A stretch of DNA of 64,000 nt from an uncultured bacterium (GTDB taxonomy: Bacteria; Bacillota; Clostridia; Oscillospirales; Oscillospiraceae): NCBI GenBank assembly GCA_946548895.1, contig CAMNQF010000001.1:1-64000 (forward strand). The letters run 5' to 3'. Below the pieces are notes generated by a model that worked only from the letters and a program-made list of their open reading frames with translations, did no database searches and was not told the origin of the DNA. Position numbers and translations under genes: made by a program. Numbering within the stretch: the first letter of the stretch is position 1; every line of letters begins with the position of its first letter. Positions 23,771 through 32,155 of the stretch are shown here, one piece after another.

Positions 23771-24246
23771 GAATCGGGCACGGGTACGACGTCCACCGCC
23801 TGGCGGAGGGGCGGAAGCTCATACTGGGCGGGGTGGACATCCCCTTTGAGCGGGGGCTGCTGGGCCACTCCGACGCGGACGTGCTGGCCCACGCCGTCAT
23901 GGACGCCCTGCTGGGGGCGGCGGCGCTGGGGGACATCGGCAAGCTGTTCCCGGACAGCGACCCCGCCTATGAGGGGGCGGACAGCCTGGAGCTGCTGCGC
24001 CGGGTGTCGGAGCTGCTGGGGGAAAACGGGTATCGGATCGGCAACGTGGACGCCACGGTGCTGGCCCAGCGGCCCAGGCTGGCCCCCCACATCCCCCTGA
24101 TGCGGGAACGGCTGGCCGCCGCCATGGGGGTAGGCCCCGGCCGGGTGAGCGTCAAAGCCACCACCGAGGAGGGCCTGGGCTTCACCGGCGCCGGCGAGGG
24201 CATCGCCGCCCACGCCGTGGCGCTGATTGAGGAAACAGACCGTTAA
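23767..24246 (+). CDS. ispF: 2-C-methyl-D-erythritol 2,4-cyclodiphosphate synthase
   Basis: IspF cyclises CDP-ME 2-phosphate to MEcPP, the step after IspE. 159 residues is full length. Motifs are GHGYDVHRL (metal Asp and His), [36 protein letters not shown] and [27 protein letters not shown] 23767 overlaps the ispD stop, so translation is coupled. A terminator follows. Confidence 0.97.
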   Translation: MRIGHGYDVHRLAEGRKLILGGVDIPFERGLLGHSDADVLAHAVMDALLGAAALGDIGKLFPDSDPAYEGADSLELLRRVSELLGENGYRIGNVDATVLAQRPRLAPHIPLMRERLAAAMGVGPGRVSVKATTEEGLGFTGAGEGIAAHAVALIEETDR

Positions 24247-24250
24247 CATT

Positions 24251-24292
24251 CGCTCCTCCAAGGGCATACACTGTCCTTGAGAGGAGCGTTTT
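24251..24292 (+). terminator. Terminator after ispF
   Basis: CGCTCCTC/GAGGAGCG outer stem (24251-24258 with 24281-24288), inner CAAGG/CCTTG extension with one bulged A, then TTTT. Confidence 0.85.
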
Positions 24293-24331
24293 CGCGTTCC
24301 TCAAGCTATTGAGGAAGGGAATGGTGGGCCT

Positions 24332-24586
24332 ATGGTCTATTATCTCATCATCTGCCGCTCGCTCACCTACGCCCAGCGCACCGCCCAGGTGCTGGAGCGG
24401 ATGGGCATCACCGGCTGGGTCCAGCGCGCGCCCAAGGTCATCTCCAAGGAGGGCTGCGGCTACTGTGTGCGCATCCCGGAGCGGCGGCTCACCGACGCGC
24501 TGACCATCCTGCGCCGGGAGGGCATGGCTCCCAAGCAGGTGTTCCTCCAGACGGCGGACGGGGAGTACAGCGAGGTGAAATCATGA
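24332..24586 (+). CDS. DUF3343 putative Se/S carrier-like protein
   Basis: 84 residues: YYLIICRSLTYAQRTAQVLERMG, then KEGCGYCVRIPERRL with the conserved CxxC-like CGYC, and MAPKQVFL. DUF3343 proteins have been proposed as carriers of persulfide sulfur or selenium and commonly neighbour cysteine desulfurases. Here the stop overlaps the start of one (ATGA), which supports that link. ATG 24332 has a GGAAGGG-type site upstream. Confidence 0.88.
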   Translation: MVYYLIICRSLTYAQRTAQVLERMGITGWVQRAPKVISKEGCGYCVRIPERRLTDALTILRREGMAPKQVFLQTADGEYSEVKS

Positions 24587-25707
24587 TCTACCTGGACAGC
24601 GCGGCCACCACGCTGGAAAAGCCTCCCCAGGTTCCCCGGGCGGCGGCCTGGGCCATGACCCACCTGGCCAGCCCGGGCCGGGGGGGCCACGCTCCGGGCA
24701 TGGCGGCGGCGGACCTGATGTACCGAATGCGGGAGCAGGCGGCCATGCTCTTCCACGTAAGCGACCCGGAGCGGGTAGTGCTCACCTGCAGCGCCACCCA
24801 CGGCCTGAACATCGCCATCCGATCCCTGGTGAAGCCGGGAGGGACGGCGGTGATCTCCGGCTATGAGCACAACGCCGTCACCCGGCCGCTTCACGCCATC
24901 CCGGACGTGGCGGTACGGGTGGCGGCGGGCCCGCTGTTCGACCCGGACGGGGTGTACGCGGCCTTTGAGCGGGAGGTCAAGCCGGGGGTGGACGCGGTGG
25001 TCTGCAACCATGTGTCCAATGTGTTCGGCTTCATCCAGCCGGTGGACCGCATCGCGGCGCTGTGCCGGGAGCGGGGCGTGCCGCTGATTGTGGACGCCTC
25101 CCAGTCCGCCGGGGTGCTCAACGTGGACCTGGAGGGCTGGGGCGCGGCGTTTGTGGCCATGCCGGGGCACAAGGGACTGTACGGTCCCCAGGGCACCGGC
25201 CTGCTGCTGTGTGGCGGGGAGGCGCAGCCCTTGCTCTACGGCGGGACGGGGAGCCTGTCCGCCAGCCAGGAGATGCCCGGCTTCCTGCCTGACCGCCTGG
25301 AGGCGGGCACCCACAACGTGTGCGGAGCGGCAGGCCTGCTGGCGGGGATGAAATTCGTCAGCCGGACGGGGCACGCGACCATCCACGCCCGGGAGCGGGC
25401 GCTGGCCTGCCGCCTGATGGACGGGCTGGAGCGGCTCCCGGGGGTGACGGTGTTCCGTGGGCGGGACCAGAGCGGCCTGTGTTCCGCCGTCATCGGCGGC
25501 GTGGACTGCGAGGAGGCGGGGGAGGCCCTGGCACGCCGGGGCATCGCGGTGCGGGCCGGCCTCCATTGCGCCCCCCTGGCCCACCGCACGGCGGGCACCC
25601 AGGACATCGGCACCGTTCGGTTCAGCTTTTCCATATTCAACCGGCCGGACCAGGCGGACCAGGCGGTGCGGGCGGTGGGAGAGCTGGCGGGGCGCCTGAG
25701 GCATTGA
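24583..25707 (+). CDS. Cysteine desulfurase-family class V aminotransferase
   Basis: 374 residues, PLP-dependent fold type I. Motifs: YLDSAATTLEKP at the start, TCSATHGLNIAI, GYEHNAVTRPL, CNHVSNVFG, VDASQSAGVLNVD (PLP Asp) and MPGHKGLYGPQGTGLL, whose Lys is the expected PLP lysine. VRAGLHCAPLAH near 330 carries the likely active-site Cys. This fits the EF2568-type family of cysteine desulfurase-like enzymes that release S (or Se). It is coupled by 4-base overlap to the DUF3343 gene, so the pair probably works in sulfur or selenium delivery. Confidence 0.9.
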   Translation: MIYLDSAATTLEKPPQVPRAAAWAMTHLASPGRGGHAPGMAAADLMYRMREQAAMLFHVSDPERVVLTCSATHGLNIAIRSLVKPGGTAVISGYEHNAVTRPLHAIPDVAVRVAAGPLFDPDGVYAAFEREVKPGVDAVVCNHVSNVFGFIQPVDRIAALCRERGVPLIVDASQSAGVLNVDLEGWGAAFVAMPGHKGLYGPQGTGLLLCGGEAQPLLYGGTGSLSASQEMPGFLPDRLEAGTHNVCGAAGLLAGMKFVSRTGHATIHARERALACRLMDGLERLPGVTVFRGRDQSGLCSAVIGGVDCEEAGEALARRGIAVRAGLHCAPLAHRTAGTQDIGTVRFSFSIFNRPDQADQAVRAVGELAGRLRH

Positions 25708-25710
25708 GAC

Positions 25711-25738
25711 AGGGACGCGGCAAACGCCGCGTCCCTTT
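25711..25738 (+). terminator. Terminator after the desulfurase gene
   Basis: Perfect 11-bp stem AGGGACGCGGC / GCCGCGTCCCT (25711-25721 with 25726-25736), loop AAAC, T-run of 3 overlapping the stem end. Confidence 0.8.
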
Positions 25739-25784
25739 GCGCTGGCGCGCGCTGTGAATTTTCTCTTAATTCTCCCCGATTCAC

Positions 25785-25813
25785 TTGCCAAGCCTGGGGG
25801 AATAAGCTATAAT
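25785..25813 (+). promoter_or_regulatory. cdaA promoter
   Basis: TTGCCA (25785-25790), 17-bp spacer, TATAAT (25808-25813), about 70 bp before the cdaA start. Confidence 0.85.
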
Positions 25814-25881
25814 ATCCACAATGCCGTATTGCGGCAATGATTTGTCACGCACATTTTTGGGGGAAAGAAGGAGCGGCGCAT

Positions 25882-26772
25882 ATGGAGGCAATCATGCAGA
25901 CGCTGAAATCGGCGCCGGAGTATCTCAAGTTCATCGGCTTCAAAGACATCGTGGACATGGCTATCATCGCCTTTGGCATTTACCAACTGTTCCGCTTTGT
26001 CCGCCGCAGCCGGTCCGGCCAGGTGGTGAAGGCCATCGCCTTTATCGTGGTGGCCATGGCGCTGGCGAACTTGATCCCTCTGCGGGTCATCCGCACCCTG
26101 CTGAACAGCGCTGTGGAGCTGGGGGTCATCGCTCTGGTGGTCATTTTTCAGCCGGAGGTGCGGCGCTTTCTGGAGCAGGTGGGCAGCGGCAAGATCAAAG
26201 AGCTGTTTGTGGCGGAGAGCTACAGCAACGACCTGGAGAACGCCGTCAAGGAGACGGTGGACGCCTACGCCGCCCTGTCCCGGGACAAGGTGGGGGCGCT
26301 GATGGTGTTCGAGCGGCGCACCCTGCTGGACGACGTGCTCAAGACGGGCACCACCCTGGACTGCCAGGTGTCCGCCCAGCTGCTGAAAAACCTGTTCTGG
26401 AACAAGGCCCCCCTCCACGATGGGGCGGTCATTGTGCGGAACGGGCGCATTGTGGGGGCGGGCTGTATGCTCCCCCTGTCCGGCAACGTGAACCTGAGCC
26501 GGGACCTGGGAATGCGCCACCGGGCGGGCATCGGCGTCAGCGAGAACTCCGACGCGGTGGTGGCCATCGTGTCCGAGGAGACGGGCTCCATCTCGGTGGC
26601 CATCAACGGGATGCTCAAGCGGCACCTGTCCCCGGAGACCCTGGAGCGGATGCTCCGCCTGGAGCTCATGCCCGACGCCGGGGAGGAGGGCAGGTCCACC
26701 GCCGCTGCCCGGCTGTCCAGCGTATTCAAGGGCATCAAGGGAGATAATTCCAATGGGAAAGAAGATTCTTGA
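25882..26772 (+). CDS. cdaA: Diadenylate cyclase CdaA
   Basis: CdaA makes c-di-AMP from two ATP at the membrane. 296 residues: three hydrophobic segments at ~22-100 (IVDMAIIAFGIYQLF, AIAFIVVAMALANLI, VELGVIALVVIF), then the DisA_N domain with LFWNKAPLHDGAVIV (DGA) and GMRHRAGIGVSE (RHR), both catalytic. ATG 25882 has AGAAGGAGCGG upstream; the frame opens earlier at 25837 without a site. It overlaps cdaR by 20 bases. c-di-AMP controls potassium and osmolyte balance and wall integrity in Firmicutes. Confidence 0.96.
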   Translation: MEAIMQTLKSAPEYLKFIGFKDIVDMAIIAFGIYQLFRFVRRSRSGQVVKAIAFIVVAMALANLIPLRVIRTLLNSAVELGVIALVVIFQPEVRRFLEQVGSGKIKELFVAESYSNDLENAVKETVDAYAALSRDKVGALMVFERRTLLDDVLKTGTTLDCQVSAQLLKNLFWNKAPLHDGAVIVRNGRIVGAGCMLPLSGNVNLSRDLGMRHRAGIGVSENSDAVVAIVSEETGSISVAINGMLKRHLSPETLERMLRLELMPDAGEEGRSTAAARLSSVFKGIKGDNSNGKEDS

Positions 26773-28048
26773 CAGCAAAATACTCTACATGGTGCTCTCT
26801 GTCCTCATCTCCCTGTCCCTGTGGCTGTGGGTGACCTCCCGAGATGAGAATCAGGAAACCCATCCCTTCAATCTGCCCATCACCTTTGAGGGGGTGGACA
26901 TCCTGGAGGACCGAAGCCTGATGATCGTCAACCCCAACGTGACGGTCAGCGTCAACATACGCGCCACCCCCATGATCCTGGCGACCCTGAGCGAGAACCC
27001 GCCCAAGCTGACCGCCAATGTGTCCAACATCAACACGGAGGGCGCCCAGCGGGTGGCCTATTCCTACAGCCTGCCCGCCGGCGTCAGCCAGAGCGACGTG
27101 GAGTTCATCGCACGGAACAGCAGCGGCATGGCGGTGGAGGTGGAGATCGCCCGGTTCCTGCGCCGGGAGAACGTGGAGATTCGGGGGGAGTTCCAGGGCT
27201 CGGTGGAGGAGGGCTACCTGCCCGGCGACAACGACGACTTTCGGTTCTCCCCCGGCACGCTGACCATCAGCGGCCGGGCGGAGCTGGTGAACCAGGTGGC
27301 CTACGCCAAGGTGACCGTCACCGACCAGAACCTGACGGAAGAGGTGGGCAAGGATATGCCCTTCCAGCTCATCGGGGCCAGCGGGGACCCGCTGGAGGGC
27401 CTGGACGTGACCTGTGATGTGGACATGATTTACACCTCCTTCCCCATCCGGGCCACGGCGGAGATCCCCCTGGAGGTAAAGCTCATTGAGGGCGGCGGCC
27501 TGCGGACGGACGACGTGGTGATTGAGCTGAGTACCCCGTCCATCATGGTGGCGGGTACCAGCGAGGCGGTGACGGCCCTGGCCAACGAGGGGGCCATCAC
27601 CCTGGCCACCATCGACCTGGCCACCCTGGACGACGAGTACGTGCAGAACGGCGGGCAGCTCACCTACCTGATCCCCTTGCCCGACGAGCTGGAAAACCTC
27701 AGCGGCGTCAATGAGGTGAAGGCGGGGATCACGGTGAAGAAGCGGGTGGAGACCCGCACCTTTGAGGTGACGACCCGTATCAGCGCCATCGGCACGCCGG
27801 AGGGCTGGCGGGCGGACATCATTACCCAGGCTGTTCAGGTGAAGGTCCGGGGGACTAAGGCCCTGCTGGACGAGCTGACCGAGGAGAGCATCCAGGTGGT
27901 GGCCGACCTGCGGAACATCAATCAGGCCGAGGGGCGGTACACTGTCCCGGCCAGCATCCGCCTGTACAGCACCGGCACCGTGGGCGATGTGGGCGTGCTC
28001 AACCCCGGCGGAAGCACCATCGCGGTCTCCCTGGTCCGGGAGGACTGA
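26753..28048 (+). CDS. cdaR: YbbR-domain regulator CdaR
   Basis: CdaR regulates CdaA from the outer side of the membrane. 431 residues: one N-terminal membrane segment at ~10-28 (ILYMVLSVLISLSLWLWV), then four YbbR beta-domains (for example PFNLPITFEGVD, IRGEFQGSVEEGYLPG, IPLEVKLIEGGGL, FEVTTRISAIGTPEGW). It overlaps cdaA by 20 bases. In many Firmicutes glmM follows; here a DUF5685 gene does. Confidence 0.95.
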   Translation: MGKKILDSKILYMVLSVLISLSLWLWVTSRDENQETHPFNLPITFEGVDILEDRSLMIVNPNVTVSVNIRATPMILATLSENPPKLTANVSNINTEGAQRVAYSYSLPAGVSQSDVEFIARNSSGMAVEVEIARFLRRENVEIRGEFQGSVEEGYLPGDNDDFRFSPGTLTISGRAELVNQVAYAKVTVTDQNLTEEVGKDMPFQLIGASGDPLEGLDVTCDVDMIYTSFPIRATAEIPLEVKLIEGGGLRTDDVVIELSTPSIMVAGTSEAVTALANEGAITLATIDLATLDDEYVQNGGQLTYLIPLPDELENLSGVNEVKAGITVKKRVETRTFEVTTRISAIGTPEGWRADIITQAVQVKVRGTKALLDELTEESIQVVADLRNINQAEGRYTVPASIRLYSTGTVGDVGVLNPGGSTIAVSLVRED

Positions 28049-28049
28049 G

Positions 28050-28952
28050 GTGTTCGGCTATGTCCGCCCCGCGCTGGACCGGCTGGACGCGGAGCACCGG
28101 GACGCCTATCAGAGTGCCTACTGCGGCCTGTGCCACGCCTTGGGGGACCGCCACGGCCCCCTGGCCCGGCTTACGCTGCAATACGACTTTACCTTCCTGG
28201 CCATTCTGCTGACGGCGGGGGCGGAGGGCGGGCTCTGCGCCCGGCGCTGCCCGGCCCACCCCCTCCGAAAGCCCAGGGCCTGTCTGGCGGGCCCCCAGCT
28301 GGACGCCGCCGCCGACCAGAGCGTCATCCTGACCTGGCACAAGCTGTCCGACGACGTGGACGACTGCGGATTTCTCGCCGGCCTGCCCTGGCGCTTCGCC
28401 CGCCTCCTGTTCCGCCGGGCCTACCGCCGGGCCGCCGCCGCCCAGCCGGAATTTGACGGCCAGGTGCGGGAGGGGCTGGCCCGCCTGCGGGCGCTGGAGG
28501 AGGCCAGGTCCCCCCAGCTGGACCGGGCGGCGGACGCATTCGCGGGCATTCTGGCCTGCGCGTCCCGGGCGGTCCCCCGGGAGGGGGAGCGGCGGGCCAT
28601 GGCCCAGCTGCTCTACCACCTGGGCCGGTGGATATACCTGATGGACGCCTGGGACGACTTGGACGGCGACCTGAGGCGGGGGCGGTACAACCCCCTGGAC
28701 GCCCGGTTTCAGGGCCGCGCCCGGGAGGAGCGGGGCTACCTGGACACTACCGCCACCCACTCCCTGCGGCTGGCGGGGTCGGCGGCGGAGCTGCTGGAGC
28801 TGGGGGAATGGGCACCCGTGGTGGAAAACGTGCTGTATTTCGGCCTGCCGGCGGTGCAGTGCGCCGTGCTGGACGGCCGGTGGAAGGAAATGAGACATAC
28901 AAGGAGAACATCAGATGAGAGACCCTTACGAGGCGCTGGGCGTGAGCCCTGA
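28050..28952 (+). CDS. DUF5685 family protein
   Basis: 300 residues starting at GTG 28050, 1 base after cdaR, with GGGAGGAC upstream. The N-terminus (MFGYVRP...[13 protein letters not shown]) has a CGLC motif, with further cysteines at [16 protein letters not shown], typical of DUF5685. The rest is helical with many Arg and Ala residues and an acidic [18 protein letters not shown]. The last 12 codons overlap the start of the DnaJ gene (38 bases). Function unknown; pairing with a DnaJ-domain gene hints at a folding or assembly role. Confidence 0.85.
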   Translation: MFGYVRPALDRLDAEHRDAYQSAYCGLCHALGDRHGPLARLTLQYDFTFLAILLTAGAEGGLCARRCPAHPLRKPRACLAGPQLDAAADQSVILTWHKLSDDVDDCGFLAGLPWRFARLLFRRAYRRAAAAQPEFDGQVREGLARLRALEEARSPQLDRAADAFAGILACASRAVPREGERRAMAQLLYHLGRWIYLMDAWDDLDGDLRRGRYNPLDARFQGRAREERGYLDTTATHSLRLAGSAAELLELGEWAPVVENVLYFGLPAVQCAVLDGRWKEMRHTRRTSDERPLRGAGREP

Positions 28953-29523
28953 CGCCAGCGACGACGAGATCAAGCGGGCGTACCGGGAACTGGCCCGAAA
29001 GTACCACCCGGACAACTACCAGAACAACCCCCTGGCCGACCTGGCCGAGGAGAAAATGAAGGAGATTAACGAGGCCTACGACGCCATCACCCGGTCCCGG
29101 TCCGGCGGCGGGCCTCCCCGCGGGGGCGCCGCCCAGAGCCAGGGAGGCTACGGCTATGGGTACTCCTCCGGCTACCAGCAGCGGCAGGGCGGCGGTGTGT
29201 TTGCCCAGGCCCGGTGGGCCATCCAGAACAACGACCTGGAGGAGGCGGAGCGCATCCTCCAGGGGACAGGCGCCCGGACCGGGGAGTGGTACTTCCTCAT
29301 GGGCTCCATCGCCTACCGCCGGGGCTGGCTGGACGAGGCGCGGCAGAATTACCAGATCGCCGTGCAGATGGACCCGGGCAATATGGAATACCGCCAGGCG
29401 TTCAGCATGATGCAGCGGGGAGGTTACAGCTACCAGCCGGATATGGCCGGGGCCCAGTGCGACGGGCTGGACTGCTGCACCACCCTGATGTGCATGAACT
29501 GCCTGTGCGGCGGATGGCGCTGA
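28915..29523 (+). CDS. J-domain protein with TPR-like middle and Cys-rich tail
   Basis: 202 residues. The J domain fills ~1-65, with the HPD motif in [11 protein letters not shown], so it should stimulate an Hsp70. A Gly/Gln/Tyr-rich linker follows, then a TPR-like pair ([39 protein letters not shown]). The C-terminus ends with cysteines ([15 protein letters not shown]) that could bind metal. It is not DnaJ proper, as it lacks the CxxCxGxG zinc domain. AAGGAG precedes ATG 28915. Confidence 0.92.
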   Translation: MRDPYEALGVSPDASDDEIKRAYRELARKYHPDNYQNNPLADLAEEKMKEINEAYDAITRSRSGGGPPRGGAAQSQGGYGYGYSSGYQQRQGGGVFAQARWAIQNNDLEEAERILQGTGARTGEWYFLMGSIAYRRGWLDEARQNYQIAVQMDPGNMEYRQAFSMMQRGGYSYQPDMAGAQCDGLDCCTTLMCMNCLCGGWR

Positions 29524-29524
29524 G

Positions 29525-30046
29525 ATGAGACGGAAGAGCAAGGCCGTCCAAGTGGCCTATCCCGCCATCCTGGGGGCGCTGGCGGTGGCGCTGGTGTACC
29601 TGGCCGCCGTTGCTCCCGCGGGCCGGTGGGGCATCGTGGCCCTGGGCGGGCTGCTGCCCGCGGCGGCGGTGATCGACCTGGGGATGAAGGCGGGCTTACT
29701 GTGCTGGGCGGGGGCGTCCATCCTGTCCTTCCTGCTGGTGCCGGACAAGTTCTGCGTGCTGCTGTTTACCGCCCTGTTCGGGCTGTACCCCATGGTCAAG
29801 TCCCTGGCGGAGGGGCTGAAAAAAAGGCCGGCGGAGCTGCTGCTGAAGCTGGCGTTTTTCAACGCCGCCTTTACCCTGGTCTACCTGACCATGGCGGGGG
29901 CGGTGGCGGGCTCCGTGCCCAAGGTGCTGGGGGACTCCCTGTGGGCCCTCTACCCGGCGGCGAACATCGTGTTCGCCCTGTACGACTACGGCTTCAGCCG
30001 TCTGATCGCGGTGTATATGAACCGGGTCCGGCGGGCGGCCCATTAG
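29525..30046 (+). CDS. Integral membrane protein, unknown
   Basis: 173 residues with four or five hydrophobic helices (AYPAILGALAVALVYLAAV, GIVALGGLLPAAAVIDLG, CWAGASILSFLLV, LLFTALFGLYPMV, LAFFNAAFTLVYLTMAGAV). It starts 1 base after the DnaJ-domain gene stop, so it is in the same operon. The overall shape resembles small ECF-type substrate-binding subunits, but no binding motif is visible. Not assigned. Confidence 0.75.
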   Translation: MRRKSKAVQVAYPAILGALAVALVYLAAVAPAGRWGIVALGGLLPAAAVIDLGMKAGLLCWAGASILSFLLVPDKFCVLLFTALFGLYPMVKSLAEGLKKRPAELLLKLAFFNAAFTLVYLTMAGAVAGSVPKVLGDSLWALYPAANIVFALYDYGFSRLIAVYMNRVRRAAH

Positions 30047-30064
30047 AAGAAACAGGTGAGTGAA

Positions 30065-30949
30065 ATGGTGAAAAGCATGACCGGCTACGGCCGGGGGGAG
30101 GAGAACTTCGACGGCCTCCAGGTGACGGTGGAGCTGCGCTCGGTGAACAACCGTTACCTGGACTGCGCGGTGAAGATGCCCCGTGCGTATATTTTCGCGG
30201 AGGACGCCATAAAGTCCAAAATCCAGGGCGCCGTGGGCCGGGGCAAGGTGGACGTGTTCGTCACCATCGCCCGGTCCGGCGGGGACGACGCGGTGGTCAC
30301 GGTGAACGAGGGGCTGGCCCGGGGCTATGTCCAGGCGCTGGAGAGGCTCCAGAAGCTGGGGGACGGCGCCATAAAGAAGCGGTATTCCGCCGCCGACCTG
30401 GCCCGCTTCCCCGATGTGCTCACGGTGGAGAAGCGGGCGGAGGACCTGGAGCAGGTGAAGGAGCGGCTGCTGGCGGTGCTGGACCGGGCCATGGACGATT
30501 TCAACGCCATGCGCGGGGTGGAAGGCGGGCGGCTGTCCGCCGACATCCTGGGCCGGGCGGACACCATTGAGCGGCTGCTGGCGGAGATCGAGGCCAGGTC
30601 CCCCCGGACGGTGGAGGACTACCGGGCCCGGCTGGAGGCTAAAATGAGGGATGTGCTCCAGAACACCCAGATCGACGAGGGGCGGCTGCTCACCGAGGCG
30701 GCCATCTTCGCCGACAAGGTGGCGGTGGATGAGGAGACGGTCCGGCTCCACAGCCACCTGGGCCAGCTGCGGGAGCTGCTGGCCGCCGGGGGCGCGGTGG
30801 GCCGAAAGCTGGACTTCCTCATCCAGGAGTTCAACCGGGAGGCCAACACCATCGGCTCCAAGTGCAGCGACATCGAGATTACCCGCAAGGTGGTGGACAT
30901 GAAGGCGGAGATCGAGAAGATCCGCGAGCAGGTCCAGAACCTGGAGTGA
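30065..30949 (+). CDS. yicC: YicC family endoribonuclease
   Basis: 294 residues. N-terminal signature [14 protein letters not shown] with [19 protein letters not shown]-terminal [44 protein letters not shown]. YicC homologs act as RNases in RNA turnover. ATG 30065 is chosen with AGGTGAG 4 bases upstream; GTG 30056 overlaps it. The order yicC-remA-gmk-rpoZ-priA that begins here is conserved in Firmicutes. Confidence 0.95.
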   Translation: MVKSMTGYGRGEENFDGLQVTVELRSVNNRYLDCAVKMPRAYIFAEDAIKSKIQGAVGRGKVDVFVTIARSGGDDAVVTVNEGLARGYVQALERLQKLGDGAIKKRYSAADLARFPDVLTVEKRAEDLEQVKERLLAVLDRAMDDFNAMRGVEGGRLSADILGRADTIERLLAEIEARSPRTVEDYRARLEAKMRDVLQNTQIDEGRLLTEAAIFADKVAVDEETVRLHSHLGQLRELLAAGGAVGRKLDFLIQEFNREANTIGSKCSDIEITRKVVDMKAEIEKIREQVQNLE

Positions 30950-30954
30950 CGGCC

Positions 30955-31215
30955 GTGCAGCTGATTGACATCGGGTTTGGGAATATGGTGTCCGCCCGGC
31001 GGGTGGTGGCCATCGTCAGCCCGGATTCCGCCCCGGTGAAGCGGCTGGGGCAGGAGGCCAGGGAGCGGGGTATGCTCATCGACGCCAGCTTCGGCCGCAA
31101 AACCCAGGCGGTGCTGGTGATGGACAGCGGCCATGTGGTGTGGTCGGCCCTGCCCGCGGGGCAGATATCCGCCCGGTTCGGGCCCGCCGGGGAAGCAGAG
31201 GAGGAGACGCCATGA
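30955..31215 (+). CDS. remA: RemA-like (DUF370) regulatory protein
   Basis: 86 residues starting GTG 30955: [30 protein letters not shown], then [28 protein letters not shown]. This is the DUF370/RemA family; Bacillus RemA is a DNA-binding activator of biofilm matrix and osmoprotection genes. It lies 5 bases after yicC and overlaps gmk (ATGA), so it is coupled to both. Confidence 0.95.
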   Translation: MQLIDIGFGNMVSARRVVAIVSPDSAPVKRLGQEARERGMLIDASFGRKTQAVLVMDSGHVVWSALPAGQISARFGPAGEAEEETP

Positions 31216-31838
31216 GCGTGCCGCAGAAAAAAACGCGGGGGGAGCTGATCGTGCTGTCCGGCCCCTCCGGAGTGGGGAAGAGCACGGTGATTTCGGAGCT
31301 GCTGGGCAGCCGCCGGGACATCCACTTCTCCGTGTCCTTCACCACCCGCCAGCCCCGCACCGGGGAGGAGGACGGGGTGAACTACAACTTTGTGTCCCGG
31401 GAGGAGTTTGAGCGGATGATTTCCGCCGGCGAGCTGCTGGAGTACGCCGAGTACGTGGGCAATTACTACGGTACCTCCCTGAAGGTGATCCGGGAGCAGC
31501 TGGACCGCGGGGTGGACGTGCTGCTGGACATTGAGGTCCAGGGGGCGGCCAAGGTGCGGGAGCGCTGCCCGGAGGCGGTGCTCATCTTCCTGATTCCCCC
31601 CTCCATTGAGGAGCTGTCCCGCCGCCTCCACCGGCGCAACACCGACGAGGAGGCGGTCATCCAGCGCAGGCTGGAAAAGGCCCGCCAGGAGTGCCGGGAG
31701 TGCGTGCGGTACGACTACCTGGTGGTGAACGACACGGTGATGAACGCCGCCCAGGAGATTCAGTCCATCCTCCAGGCGGAGCAGTGCCGCACCCGGAACC
31801 GTGTCCACCTGGTCCAGGATATCACCGGCCAGGACTGA
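31212..31838 (+). CDS. gmk: Guanylate kinase
   Basis: GMP + ATP to GDP. 208 residues with the P-loop [12 protein letters not shown] at ~16-27, [22 protein letters not shown] (GMP binding), GTSLKVI and [15 protein letters not shown] 31212 overlaps the remA stop by 4 bases. It supplies GDP for nucleotide and (p)ppGpp pools. rpoZ follows, as usual in bacteria. Confidence 0.97.
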   Translation: MSVPQKKTRGELIVLSGPSGVGKSTVISELLGSRRDIHFSVSFTTRQPRTGEEDGVNYNFVSREEFERMISAGELLEYAEYVGNYYGTSLKVIREQLDRGVDVLLDIEVQGAAKVRERCPEAVLIFLIPPSIEELSRRLHRRNTDEEAVIQRRLEKARQECRECVRYDYLVVNDTVMNAAQEIQSILQAEQCRTRNRVHLVQDITGQD

Positions 31839-31864
31839 CTGTAACATCGAAAGGAAGGATTTTT

Positions 31865-32092
31865 ATGCTGCTCTATCCCCCCATTAAGGACCTGCTGGTG
31901 CAGGTGCCCAGCCGCTATATGCTGGTGAATCTGGTGGCCAGCCGGGCCCGGAAGCTGTCCAGCGAGGCGGAGGCGTCCGGCGAGCCCCTGGAGGAAAAGG
32001 CGGTGTCCCTGGCCATCCAGGAGGTGGCCGACGGCACCCTGACCGTGGAGGAGGCGGAGGCGGAGGCCGACGCCCAGAGCGAAGAGGAGTGA
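31865..32092 (+). CDS. rpoZ: RNA polymerase omega subunit
   Basis: 75 residues. LLYPPIKDLLVQVPSRYMLVNLVASRARKL is the omega core that wraps the beta' C-terminus. An acidic tail follows (AEAEADAQSEEE). GAAAGGAAGG precedes ATG 31865; the longer upstream frame is in gmk and is not used. The size and position between gmk and priA support the call. Confidence 0.93.
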   Translation: MLLYPPIKDLLVQVPSRYMLVNLVASRARKLSSEAEASGEPLEEKAVSLAIQEVADGTLTVEEAEAEADAQSEEE

Positions 32093-32095
32093 CCC

Positions 32096-32130
32096 CCAAA
32101 GGGCAAGCGGGCGGACTGCTTGCCCTTTGG
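32096..32130 (+). terminator. Hairpin between rpoZ and priA
   Basis: Perfect 13-bp stem CCAAAGGGCAAGC / GCTTGCCCTTTGG (32096-32108 with 32118-32130), 9-nt loop, no T-tract. The priA ribosome-binding site follows within 6 bases, so partial termination or mRNA processing is likely. Confidence 0.65.
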
Positions 32131-32155
32131 ATATTAGGAGGAAGGGGGCGGGAAG

